Notes: generated by a model not told the origin, from the letters alone. Shown: positions 11,148-23,800, counted from the stretch's first letter. The stretch: DNA of 64,000 bases from Antedon mediterranea (GCF_964355755.1 NC_092677.1:16462101-16526100); one strand, 5' to 3'. A program made the numbers and translations.

Positions 11148-13848
11148 TTTAAAGGTAGAAACTGCAAAAGATAAATTAAATTGTTAATCAAGTTCTCTTA
11201 ATCATCAATATATAATAGCAATGTAGGCCTATATACAGTTTTCACCAAATAAAATATGACAGTCAACTGTGCCAATATAAAGTAAAATATTTATTTGGGT
11301 TTAGACCTAATATCACGAAATGATAGCTAACATACAGTTAGTAGGAAACAATAAATTTACATACATGTACGATTAACCATGCCAATAAATAGATGATTTT
11401 CGTGCTACGGAGGGAAGCTATCTTGCAGAGATGACAAACAGGGATAGGGCCTAGTCTGTATGGGAGTAAACGAACCAAATGGCAAAGAAAAGGCTGCCCT
11501 CTTTTAGCTAGAGAGAGGAGTAGGCCTAAAATAATAGGCCTAGCCTACATTACTTACCTACTAGAGGCCTAGTAGATAGGCCTAGCTAGCCACCACCAGC
11601 AGCCAGAATTTTATACTAGCTAAGGCCTAGCTGGGGCCTACCTATAGGGCTAGGCTAGGCCTAGACTAGTAGTAGTAGGCCCCCTACCCCTTACTTAGCT
11701 TAGAGTTAGGCCTCTAGCCTAGCCCCAGCAGGTAGGCCTACTAGCCTAGGCTATATAGGCCGGCCCTAGCTAGGCCTAGGCCTAGCCTAGGTTAGACAAT
11801 TTTAATCTAATAATAACAGAGCATGGGTATTCATTTAGCTTTTAATAGTAATCTTTGAATTTTAAACTACTGCTAAAAAGTCGAAGTTATATTACCACAA
11901 AACTCCGAAACATTCGAAGTTTCCGCTATTAAGTATTATTAGTGAGCATGATGGGATGGATATTTATTGAAAATAATATTTTTTTACATAATACATTATT
12001 ATTTACTTAATAGGTTTTAGCTATGGCATATACTATATCATAAATATCATACATGTTTTATTTCTTTTTTTATTCATGATAGATATTAATAATTATTTAT
12101 TATGTTAGATTACAAATATGTTTTTATAATTATATTAAAACAGAAAGCAAATGGCTGCGTCTTTTCGTACGTCCTCGCAAGACTATGACTTCCGTATAAC
12201 GTGCATTGTGGGTACATCAACTTTTATAGAGAGCTAGGGAATCATAATTTAGTATGCAGAATATAGAGGCGGGGCAACCAAACTTGCTCAGCAAATCAGA
12301 GCTCAGGGAAGTTAATTTTCTGAAACAACTCAACCCATCAATCATAATGGGGTAGAGAGGTAGGCCTAGCCTGGGAGAGATTCGGATTATTAGCCCTTTT
12401 GGAAATTGTACAATCATCATGGCACCGCCACAAGAAAATGTAAACCATCATCGCAAACCAAACAGAGCATACCGATCATGGAGGTATAATTATACCTCCA
12501 TGTGTACCGATCTCAGACTCAGGAAAGACTAAAAAAAAAAGAGTTCAACCATTGAGTAAAGAATAAGAGGAGGCACAACACGGCCTAGCTATCCAGTTAA
12601 TCCAATTAGTATCACGCTGTGCGGTAGTGCTTAAGCATAGGGTAATAAACTTCCCATAACGATCCTTTGAAGAACATCCTGTTACGTGCAGTGCAGCTCG
12701 CTCTGAGTCGGCTCTGATTACGTAACACCCTAATTAAGGAAGAAGCCAGGCATGACATCGGTGACAAGAAAAGTAAACAGAGGCTGCGCAGTAGTTTCTA
12801 ATACATCATAGTGAAGCATGACCTTTGTGCAGTTGTTAATTTCATTGTTCTTTGAGCTTTTTTCTCGAAAAAACCGTTTAAAAATCGAGTAAATTTTCAC
12901 GGAGATATCGCAGTTTTTATACCAGCTAACAAATTAATCATATTTGTTATCAAGCCATAGACGTATCATTTGGTAAATCGAAATTTTACCGTTTAAGCAA
13001 CTTTTTAATTTACGAACCCTAGTGCATTTTGTAGCATATTAAAGACTCACAACTTATTTTAAAATCATATTTTAGTGCGCGCATGAAAACAATTATATAA
13101 TTTGTTCTCATGAATATTCAAAAATATACGTATATTAGAATTCCAACGACACAATTTCTTATTTTTATTACTGTATATGACATTTAATTTATGTGTCAGT
13201 CTATATTTTGACCGTTTAGCAAAACTAAAATTCTTCTGTTTTAGTCTGATATTGTATAATTAAATTAATGATATTAATATCATAAATATATGATTTTTAC
13301 GATCACATACTTAGAGTTCAGTGAAATTGTAGGACTAAATTATATATCGTTTAACGATTTGTGGCTACGCCTACTACATAGTAGGCCTCAGTTCGTAATA
13401 TATTATTAATATTATTTAATAAATAGCCTAAATAAGGATAATATTTAATCCCATAATGATGGACATATTTAGTGCATACCGTAACCGGTAGGCCTAATAG
13501 GTTCAGGCATATAGTAATAATAAACAATATCAATAATAATAGCAATAGGCTTTTTTTTATGTAGGTCTATAATATATTAATAATTGTAATAACGTTAGAA
13601 ATAGTAGTAATATCTTATTAAAGAAGAAATTAATCAATTAGTTTTAGTTTTCGGATAGTCGTTATTATAAAATATGGTATAAAATGGTACTACGAGAATA
13701 TTCGTTTAGTATCAACCCGTAACAACAACTATCATTATACTGTATGTGTTGGTTAAAAATTCAATTACAAATATAGTCTATGCTCTCTCTATAAGCCATT
13801 GTTTAAAAGGATTATGTACAGTTCGTTATATAGCGGTTAATCGTAAAA
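11148..13848. other. TRIP13 upstream region with a TAGGCCTA cluster; no gene
   Basis: TRIP13 promoter and 5' UTR must lie near the left end. From about 11500 to 11800 the sequence is crowded with overlapping TAGGCCTA, CTAGCCTAG and CCTAGG motifs, self-complementary 8-mers that also cluster at 20880-21300, 42660-42900 and 48770-48830. A perfect 26-nt palindrome is at 12477-12502. I see no coding exon. Confidence 0.5.
12477..12502. repeat. Perfect 26-nt palindrome
   Basis: Centre ATAATTAT with arms CATGGAGGT and ACCTCCATG. It is flanked on both sides by the direct repeat TACCGAT ('cataccgat' left, 'tgtaccgatc' right). Could be a hairpin, the footprint of a small transposon or a factor site; the function is unknown. 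Confidence 0.7.
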
Positions 13849-14061
13849 TTAAAAAATAGATAGATCGCCAACATTATTCGTACCCTTTTGCTGTATTGCG
13901 TACGTCGATACAAAGTACACGACTGACGCGGCTGTAAACTTCGCCTGGAAAGTACACATTCTGGTCCCTGGATGGAACATGATATCACACGTAAACCGCA
14001 ATGGATCAGGCCCAATGTTAAACATTTCGTTCAAAGGGGAACCGCCAGACAACGTGCGTAC
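13849..14061 (-). CDS. Unrecognised coding-like ORF
   Basis: An open frame of about 70 codons follows an AG acceptor (TGAATAG before 14061) and contains a possible GT donor near 13882. It reads ...GGSPLNEMFNIGPDPLRF..., with mixed third-position usage and CpG-containing codons unlike the flanking AT-rich DNA. No ATG opens it at the acceptor, so it would be an internal exon. I recognise no family. It may be a single exon of an unseen minus-strand gene, part of a transposon, or chance. Confidence 0.22.
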   Translation of the reverse strand, partial: VRTLSGGSPLNEMFNIGPDPLRFTCDIMFHPGTRMCTFQAKFTAASVVYFVSTYAIQQKGTNNVGDLSIF

Positions 14062-14258
14062 CTATTCATTGTTTATTAGATCGCTGGCAATAATGCATGC
14101 ATATAAAGTGCAATAGCTCTCCGTTCCAACGTACTAAAAGAAATGGAACGTCGCGGTTTTTCTAGGCGCTGAACTTATACGAAGTGAATGCGAATGATTT
14201 TTACTGTATATTATATTCCCCGACGAAAAGTACTCGCGTTTCCCAGACGGGGAAGAGA

Positions 14259-14305
14259 GGGGGGGGGGGGGAGATACATCCCCCGTAGCCCCCCCCCCCC
14301 CCCCC
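14259..14305. repeat. Poly-G run facing a poly-C run
   Basis: Thirteen G (14259-14271) and seventeen C (14289-14305) are separated by 17 bp. This could form a G:C hairpin or, from the C run, a G-quadruplex on the opposite strand. Run lengths may be assembly-sensitive. Confidence 0.7.
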
Positions 14306-14550
14306 GCGGGCACCACCACTGCTGGTCCTTATTAAACCCATTAATCCATCATGATTCATGATAAGTTGTCTGGAGAAATTACCAACATTAATAGTACACA
14401 GTAAACCATATAAATATAAATCGCCTCGCAAGAGTATTGACTTGTGACGTCCTAATACGCATGTGTACTAACACCAAAATTGACCGCGGGCAGTAAACAT
14501 TGTAATCTTTGCTAATTGGGTTACTAACGGCAGTGTTTAGCACCTATTAA

Positions 14551-17500
14551 GAGCCATTGTCTGTAAGAATCAAAGAAATATCAAAAAGAGTGGCAGACTA
14601 AAAAAAATGGATTTCTTTCAAATTTTGCACATGGCTATATATGTGTTGAGAGAAATCAAATATGAAGTATTTTTTATTTCACACGTATATTTCCATGGCA
14701 ACGGCCAAATTTATGTTTTTGACAAATTTTGTCCTTTTTTAAGGTTTTTTAAAATGGATATTGGCACTACTTTGATGAACGATATTTTTATGTTGTTCAT
14801 TTAATTATAAAAAATAATTAGTGTATGCATAATAACAATGCATTGTGTACCTGTTTCAAATTTTTTTATTTTTTTTTATTTCATACTTTGGGAGATACCA
14901 TTTATTTAAAAAGGGGTGTTTTTCACTTTTTTTAAATTGTTCAATGCAACTAAACTTTACTTCACCATAACGCCCAAAGTGGTGTATTTTTTTAGCTGAT
15001 TTATTACAAATAGGTAGTTCTAATGTTTAATAATTGATTTCTAAAATAAAATACTGGGGTAAATTTAAAATCTACAAGCAGTGTTGCGAGAAACATAGGC
15101 ATTTTTATATAAAAAAAAAACATGGTATATTAGTAAAAACATTTTATTTTCTTTGATTATTTGATTTGAAACTCATTGGTCAGAAAAATTCTTAATTTTT
15201 TATATAGTTCTAGTTGTGTTGTGAGAAAAAAAATTAATTTTTAATTATAGATTCTGTAATTTCCAGTTTTAATGTCATTTTATAGGTTATATCCTCTGGA
15301 AATTTGAATAAATTATCAGATCGTTGTGAATTTTAATCTTTGCAACAGATTACTCCTCTCTTATTTTGAAGCTCCTCTTTCATTTGTTTACTTCTTTTAT
15401 TTGCTAACCTAAGCAGATCCCACATGCCCATCCACCACCACTTTCGACTACCACCCCCCCCCCCCCCCACCCCGACTATAACCACAAAAAGATAAACTGC
15501 AACACTTTGGTCGATCATCCACTATAGAGTGTCAAATGCATGCATTCAAGCACCACCCACACTGCCACTACTATCGCCCCAATGAATAGACGGATTCAAA
15601 CTCCTCCATCCCACCACCTCCCCCTTTTCTCCAAGCCCCCACCCACCCCAAGTTAAAAATTGCAATGCAAAAGATAGGACATAAAGTTAAGTTTTTAGAC
15701 CCTCGCCTTTAACCACCTAACTATTTAAAAGTCCTGGATCCACCACTTTCCCCTCCCCAAAATAGAACCAATCAAAAGTCAATGATATACTCAGGTATGT
15801 TAATGCTACATAACAAATATTGAAGCCCTGATTTGAAATTTCATTTCATTTAAGGTCAGCATGTAAAATATCACACTTTATTATTAAATATTGGTTTTAA
15901 ATTCTATATTTTTTTTACTGTGATGGTTGGATTCAGTAATAATTATTAATTAATAATTATCTGATAATTATTTAATTTCCCTTAGTTATGCATAGCAACA
16001 GTTACTATGGTAACTACAAATGAGATATTCTTTAGATTTTGCATATTTATCTCATACAAATTTAAATTTGTAGATTATTAGCAGGCATGCCTTATTTGCA
16101 TTTTCAAATTACCGTTTCACAAGGTCATATTCGTAAGCACTTTCTTCTGTGATTATTTTTATTCATGAAAACCCCATATTTTATTTACAGCGGCCACCTC
16201 CCTTAACGGACCCACTTTGAAAAGCCTGTTTGTTCTTCCTATCTAATTAGTGCATTTGGTGCTTACCGTAAGCAGCTGCGAGCACCTTTTTATACTAAAA
16301 ATGAGATTTTTTGTAAGCGGCCAATCGAAAAATGTGATACTTATTGCATGGACCTATGAATTAGAGGTGCATGTTTATTGTATTTCTTTATATATTAGCT
16401 TTATTTTGAAGAGGTTTTAAAAACATTACTGTGAAGAGATGAGAAAACTAGACAGATTTTGACCGACCATTTTTCATATGATAAAAGTTTTTAAAATTTG
16501 TCTGAAAATGCTAAAAAATACTGAACCACCTGATTATAAATAATAATATGCCTACAATTAGCTGGAAAATTGAGAGGCTCGTTTCGTTAAGAATATCGTA
16601 TATAGCCATAATAAGTGATTTTGGCCCTTTATCGGCAGAACCTCCCGTAAGGGGTCACCGCCCGTAAGCGGCCACTTTTCCAGGTGGTCCCGAGGGTGGC
16701 CACTTACGGGAGGTTCAACTGTATTTAACAAAACAACTATTCTTAGTTACGCATAGAAACCGGTTCTAAGATAACATAAATAATACATTTTGACATAACT
16801 TGACCCAAAAAATGACCCTTTCACAAGGTCAGACATTTTCTGGGATTCAGTAGATAAGTAAATTTGGGAAAAGGTAGTAAAGCTATGTAATCAATTGTTT
16901 GTAGTCATGAAACCCTATATTAAAAATATTGTACTTAGTTACGTATAGAAACAGTTGCTACAATACACTATAGGTAAAAATTTGGCAAAAAGTAGAAATG
17001 TAAAACTATGTAGAAAAAATGTTTTTTATTTATGAAAAACCCCTTATTTTTTTTAAATTTTCGCATAGAAACAGTTACTATGGTAAAATGTTGACCTCAA
17101 AATGAATGAATTTACAAGGTCAAGTTTGTCATTAATGGAATGCAGTAGAAGTAAAATTGAGAAACATGTACAAATGCAATCAATTCTTTGTATTTATAAA
17201 ACGCCATTTTTTACGTTTTTTTTAAAATTACTTTCCTTAGTTACACATAGAAATGGTTGCTAAGGTAACACTATAGGTAAAATATGAAAATTGTTGAGAA
17301 TTGTTATGAACTATCTTGTAAATTTTGATCAAACATTAATAGTTGTAGTAAAGTGGGGACCTGTCCTGTTTTGCATTCTGACCCCTTTTGACCTCAAATG
17401 ACCTATTTACAAGGTCAGATTTTTTGGGAGGTCTTTCTGTATCTCTTTACACAAAATAGATTTAAAAATTTATAAAAACCATTGACTCAATTATTTCCAA

Positions 17501-18270
17501 GTTTAACATTATTTTCCATCAACTAAATATTTCAATGCAAAATACTGTTTTTCTGGCAATTAATTGAAATAAACCTGGCAACACATTCTCCTATTTTATC
17601 TAAACTATTCGTATGACTCTAGTAGCATTATGACAAGCCATATATACATTTTATTATTGGATTAGCCATATTTAAATTGTGTTTCATGTGTTTTGTTTGT
17701 TGATATTTTGTTATATTTTTTGCATTTTTCGTATTTTCCTGGCAACACAAAACCTCTGTACAAAATTTACCCCAGTTTTTTTTTCGTGATTATTGTTGTC
17801 AAACCTATTTACTATCAAATTAAAAAACCTCATTGATTTAAAAACACCACTTTGGAAGTTATAGGTACGTTTATGAGGTATACTTTTATAAAAAAAATAT
17901 TTTTTAAAAACACCCCTTTTTAAAATAATGGTATCAACCAATCTCCATTTTGTAATTTTTTTTTTTTCTACATTAAATGGAACTCAATACATGTTGTTTA
18001 CACTGCTATAAACAAAAACTGTATACTGTAAGTATTTTTGGTTAAAATAAGTATACAAGTTTGTACTTTTTCACTATAGAAAATCTGTGAAAAATGGCAA
18101 AAACATCAAAATTTGGATAATTGACCGTTGTCATGGCAACGGAGGCTAAAAATTAAAATGAATGTTGTAGATATGCTTTTTATTGAAATGTCTATTCATG
18201 GTAAAAATTTGAGAGAAATTTATTTTTTTACATCTGCCACCAAATCTTTGATTTTTACAGACAATGGCTC
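14551..18270. mobile_element. 3.7-kb TTAA-flanked element with inverted ends, no recognisable transposase
   Basis: TTAA at 14547-14550 and 18271-18274 flanks inverted termini starting GAGCCATTGTCTGTAA. Similarity between the two ends continues, more diverged, for roughly 150 bp to a CCATGGCAAC motif at each end. The interior has no long ORF, so this is a large non-autonomous or decayed element. It contains five spaced copies of a segment reading roughly 'cttagttacgcatagaaac' followed by GTTACTATGGTAAC-like sequence (near 15985, 16745, 16930, 17062 and 17237), with 'cacaaggtca' motifs between. A smaller element seems nested at 16187-16721. It fills much of the TRIP13-BRD7/9 gap. Confidence 0.7.
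16187..16721. mobile_element. Possible nested MITE with GGCCAC...CTCCC ends
   Basis: The left end CAGCGGCCACCTCCCTTAA and right end TTACGGGAGGTTCAACTG are roughly inverted and each abuts TA, suggesting a TA-duplicating element. Internal 'aagcggcca' motifs repeat near 16316 and 16667. The inverted match is imperfect, so boundaries are tentative. Confidence 0.4.
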
Positions 18271-18298
18271 TTAAATACTCATTACAAGCATAGCCTTA

Positions 18299-19148
18299 AG
18301 CAAAGAATATATATCACAAGAATGAGTAATCCGCGATTTTCCCTATACCTGTAACAGTAATATTGTCCATGTGGTAGGGCGCCGCCAAGTGTGGATGTAT
18401 CTGGGATGTATACAACTTTTTGTGACGGTTTCACTAATCAAAGGCTGGACCACCGGTAGTATTTTCATGATAAAAAATGTTATCAACTACATGCCAACAT
18501 GATGTTAAATACTATTTGGATATTTAATTGTTCGTTTTATGCAATTTATTTAGTAAAAACTGCCGTATAAACAGTTTGCTTTATCAACCCGGCGCTACGA
18601 TAGCGTGACCGGGCGTGTTGGTGTTTACGCGTTTTCACGAAGGATAGTTTAATAATATTCCTATATTTAACTTGTTTCTGGTAAATTAAAACAAATAAAT
18701 GTTAACGACATTTAACATTTTGTCGTATTAATAACATGTATTTTATACTAATTTATATCATAAAAACAATACTTAATTTACCGGGCGTAGAGTAGTACAC
18801 GGCAATGGTAAAGAATAGGCCGTGCTGAGTAGTAACGATTCGTTGATTTTTGGTGTTGCTGTGTTAGGCCTTTTTTGTGAACTAACTAGCATGTTAGTAA
18901 ATAATTGTCTGTAAAAGTGAATGTACACTAGTTTGTTAATAAAATATGTATTATAAAATAGTTTACAATTGCAAAAACTATTATCATAATTCTATTTAAT
19001 GTGACATGTAATATCTATTAAATCAAGTCTTATTTAGTATGTATACATCCGCCCTTATGAGGGCGGGCATCACTTACTGCAGCTCTCTGTTACAAATTTG
19101 TCATGCAAAAATCGCAGAATACTCATTCGTGTGATATATATTCTTTGC
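18299..19148. mobile_element. 850-bp MITE-like element
   Basis: The left terminus AGCAAAGAATATATATCAC and the right terminus GTGATATATATTCTTTGCT are inverted matches that extend through GAATGAGTA and CGCGATTTT/AAATCGCAG to about 45 bp. Subterminal 'ggatgtat' and 'atacatcc' also pair. The interior contains CCGGGCG motifs but no ORF. It starts about 25 bp after the 3.7-kb element ends. Confidence 0.65.
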
Positions 19149-19252
19149 TATGTTATTTGTTGTAGATTTTTAAGTTTATCCTATTCTTTATCACTGTTCT
19201 CAATTATACCATAATGACTATAGTTGAGAACAGTGTTAAACGGGATCATACA

Positions 19253-19888
19253 TTAAAGACCCCTTCCCTGCAATTTTAAATAATAATTTAAAATAATACA
19301 TATATATCACTTTAAAAACATTAAACCATGTCATTCCTTGTCTTAAATGTACGTTTTATGGTAAATTATGATAAAAAGTGAGAAACAATGCACTACCTAA
19401 GTAGCTCGCGGCGATCGACCTCTCGTGGACGGTCTTAGGCCTAGCCTGGCTAGGCTTAGTTTTGTAGGCCTAGCTGGTAAACATCGGTAACGTGCGAACA
19501 TCGTACGCTAGCTATATACCTAGCCTGACGTTGTATAGTTGCTGCATTAATTGTCTTTCTATTTTTGCCAGACTCCGTTGATACAAATTGGGGAAAACCC
19601 GGTATTTTCGCTGAAAAGTTAGGAGTCTTCCATTTGTTTTGGCCGCACGATCGATCGAAAAGTGGGCGAATTACAGGTGAAAAACAAAAATATCAATCCG
19701 CGCGCAATGCTTTTTGGGATTTATAGCGGGCCACTATAATTATTAAAATCGGCTTATTTTTCACATTTTTTTAAACCGTTTAAAGACGAAAAAAGTTATC
19801 GCAATAGGACCATATAGTATTATTTTTACATTAAATATAGTTTGTGATCTTAAATTAGATCTAAAAAACGTAGGGAATGGGGCTTTAA
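19253..19888. mobile_element. piggyBac-like MITE, copy 1 (636 bp)
   Basis: Inverted ends TTAAAGACCCCTTCCCT and AGGGAATGGGGCTTTAA; TTAA at each border. Nearly the same sequence is present in the opposite orientation at 48406-48996. It is flanked by a direct repeat of about 65-70 bp (19151-19219 and 19891-19955, core TATCCTATTCTTTATCACTG), so it sits inside a duplicated segment. No ORF. Confidence 0.75.
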
Positions 19889-20085
19889 TGTTATTTGTTG
19901 TATTTTATTAAGTTTATCCTATTCTTTATCACTGTTCTCAATTATACCAACATGACTAGAACAGACCTAGCTACAGCATTGCAAAGTTATTTGTTGTATA
20001 CTGTGAGGATCATCCTTCATACTCTCTACTGGGTGCTCAGAAATCGATAGTGTGATAGTGATATAGTGTTGCTATTTTTTCTTAC

Positions 20086-20396
20086 CTCCTGAAGGTTCAG
20101 TTTCCGGTTCAGTTAATGTGCTAATGAAAGTGGTATCCGGCCTGCTCTTACTACTGCTAGGCCTACCTACTTTCTTAGGCGGACTATTGGCAGTAGTAGT
20201 AGTACTTAATCTCTGTTTTTTTTAAATTTCTCCTAGTCATGACTGGCTTTCTTTTTGAAAATCGTTTGCTTGAAAACTGGCCAGTCATTACAGCAAATCC
20301 CCTTTGCTGTAATTGGCCTGTTTCCCCATCAGTGTTGACATTACAGCTAGTACTACTACCTTTATTCTTAAAACCGACAGGATAGTCTCCCTCCAT
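20086..20396 (-). pseudogene. Candidate coding exon with one-base frame break, unknown product
   Basis: From an ATG at 20396 (MEGDYPVGFKNKG...) the minus strand reads a Ser/Thr/Lys-rich protein to an A8 run near 20219-20226. Beyond the run a different frame continues in the same style (...LSTTTTANSPPKKVGRPSSS...EPETEPSGG) up to a good donor, GGAG|GTAAGAAA, at 20086. One A fewer would join the two halves. SPPKKVGRP resembles an AT-hook or nuclear basic patch. Either a sequencing or assembly indel in a real first exon, a decayed gene, or chance. It starts 417 bp upstream of the BRD7/9 start, divergently. I do not recognise a family. Confidence 0.3.
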
Positions 20397-20813
20397 ATTG
20401 ATTTTAATAATACCAATAAAAAGAAACAGTAATAAACACAACAAAATGTCCTACTCCTCCTAGCATTAGAGCAAGCATGGATGGTGGCAGGACAGTTCAT
20501 GATCATCAGGTCGCTCAACTTTATCACTGAATGGGATGGGCTTAGTCTTACCAAAACTTACCATCCAATAAGAAATCCAGTAATTTTCTTTACTACCAAT
20601 CACAATTCAATAAACAAATGAACCCCTAAGCCACTAGCAAGGAAATCAGTATATCCCATTGTACGTACCCGTAGGCTTCATCGTACAGACGTACTGTGGT
20701 AATAGTTCAGAATTCTCAATAGAGCTGGATGATCCCTTTGTTGATGTCCCTTCAAAACAAACAGAAAATAACCCGTTCTTTTTCATTTTGTTCATTTATT
20801 GAGTTGGAGAAAA

Positions 20814-23800
20814 ATGGGAAAGAAACATAAAAGACATAGGGTTGAAAAGAAAGTTGTTGAAGAAGGTAAAACATTTTAATAAAAGATAAAAAAGTAAGCC
20901 AAGGCTAGGGCCTAGCCTCTAGGCCTCTTTGAGTCTTTTCTTATTAGTTTGTCCATCTGGTAGTCAGCCAATCAAGGAAAGCAAAGCGTCTCTGTCTCGC
21001 TATTTATGGAGACTGTCCGGGATTATATAGGCTACTAGGCTAGCCTAGTTAGGCCTATGATGGTAAATCCATATGATCAGTCTGGCTTATTATTAGGCCC
21101 TAGGCTTTTCTGAAATTTTACTATATTTTCAATTAGGCTAGGCCTAATCAATAATAAAAGCCAAAAAAATAATTAATTATAAGTAAATAAATAGAATAGG
21201 CCTGGCCATAGCCTGGCCCTACCTAGGCGAGTTAGGCCTATAATATCTACTACTAGAAACTAGGCCTATAATATATTAAATGCATAGGCCAGTATTAATG
21301 ATTTAATATCATTATATAAGACTACAACAGTACTTTAAATTCTAATTACAGCATGATGGGCATAATACTACTAGGCTAGTATAGATACTGTAGGCTAAAA
21401 AAAAATCATGCCACAGTAAAACTAAATACTGTAATTCTGCTGCTTAACACTTCACTGACTAAATCATCAGGACTTATTATTTTTTTTAGGCACAGAAGCT
21501 AAAGAACCATTGCCAAAATTAGTATTAAAGGTAAGCAGAGGTATTACGAGAAAGAAGGAAGATGTTTCCTTTGAATCGCCCTCTCCACAGCTAAACGAGA
21601 ACTATGAAGACTCGCCACGAGAGGCACACATCAAAAAAAAAAGAAGACGAAGACAAAAGGAAGAAAAAGAATTAGAAAGTGCAGATGAAAAGAAGGTATT
21701 GTATATTTTAAAATGTTATTCTACCTAGGCCTATTTGATGCAGCCAAATGAATTATCTGTAGTGATAAAGCCTTTATAAACCATTTGAATATTTATATTT
21801 TGATCAGAGGAAAAGAGAAGATTTAATTAAAGAAGATCACACTGATGTAGAAGCAAAAGAACTTCCAGAAGATCAAGTGACATCGGCAGCATCAAACGTG
21901 GAAGAAGAAATGGAAGGAGTTGAACCAATACCTTCAGAAGTTACAGAAGAGGAGGAAGAACAACAACCTGTGAAGGAAGAAGATGAGAGCATCGATTGGA
22001 ACTCCACACCAGCACGCCGTGCCTTCCTGTTGAAGTTTGTTGAAAAGAGAAAAGCTCCATCAAGGAATTGCCGTGGGAAGGAGGACCAAGATCCGTCTGT
22101 GTCCCCATTACAGAAAATTCTGGATAATTTGCAGAAAGCATTGCAAAGGTATTGTGATCGTTCTTAATCACCGTAAGAATCACAAGCTAGGTTAAATACT
22201 TAACAAATGCATGTGCTAGTTTTTTCAACTGACCAATTATGACTTGCCTCCTATTCTAAATTCTAAACTCTAATGCAGTTAAATTAATGTGTTTCCAAAT
22301 ATACCTCGAAAACACCAAAGTGTAAAACATTTGCGTACACTAAAGTACATTAGTGTAAACTAGAGAACATAGTGTATGCGGCAAGTGTTTTCAAATGTGT
22401 CCATACTCTGGAAACACCAGTTAAATTAATGTGTTTCCAAATACACCTCAAAAACACCAGAGTGTAAAACATTTGCATACACTAAAGTACATTATTGTAA
22501 ACTAGAGAACATAATGTACACAGGTGTTTTCAAATGTGTCCATACTCTGGAAACACCAGTTAAATTAATGTGTTTCCAAATACACCTCAAAAACACCAGA
22601 GTGTAAAACATTTGCATACACTAAAGTACATTATTGTAAACTAGAGAACATAATGTACGCAGGTGTTTTCAAATGTGTCCATACTCTGGAAACACCAGTT
22701 AAATTAATGTGTTTCCAAATACACCTCAAAAACACCAGAGTGTAAAACATTTGCATACACTAAAGTACATTATTGTAAACTAGAGAACATAATGTACACA
22801 GGTGTTTTCAAATGTGTCCATACTCTGGAAACACCAGTTAAATTAATGTGTTTCCAAATACACCTCAAAAACACCAGAGTGTAAAACATTTGCATACACT
22901 AAAGTACATTATTGTAAACTAGAGAACATAATGTACGCAGGTGTTTTCAAATGTGTCCATACTCTGGAAACACCAGTTAAATTAATGTGTTTCCAAATAC
23001 ACCTCAAAAACACCAGAGTGTAAAACATTTGCATACACTAAAGTACATTATTGTAAACTAGAGAACATAATGTACACAGGTGTTTTCAAATGTGTCCATA
23101 CTCTGGAAACACCAGTTAAATTAATGTGTTTCCAAATACACCTCAAAAACACCAGAGTGTAAAACATTTGCATACACTAAAGTACATTATTGTAAACTAG
23201 AGAACATAATGTACGCAGGTGTTTTCAAATGTGTCCATACTCAGGAAACACCAGGTGGTTTCAAATGTGTCCATACTCTGGAAACACCAGGTGTTTTCAT
23301 AGATTTATACTTACTGTACATCTTACTGTATTTTAATATGTTGTTCTTTAGGAAAGATCAGAATGAGTTCTTCACTTGGCCAGTTAATGATGTCATAGCA
23401 CCAGGATATTCAAGTATCATCGCATACCCAATGGACTTTAGTACAATGAAAGTGAAAATAGAACATGGTAGTTACAATAGTATCAATGAGTACAAGGTAA
23501 TTTAATAATACCACACTGCATGTTTTTAAATTTTATTTTATGTATTTAGGCAATGTGGCCAAGGATTACCAATTAAATTAATCACTGTCCTATCAGATAG
23601 GTGGTAAATCCCCCTGATACAGGTGCTATTTTGTGAACCAGTTCACCGGGGTAACCCCCTACTATTCTTGAATAATGAACTGGGTTCTTTAAAGTGCACA
23701 CAGGTTATAAATGTATACACTCGACCTACGGTTTATAGTCCTTATTTGAGAAGACTTGTTCTACCACCAGAACTAGGAGCGAGTCGAGCTCGAACCATTG

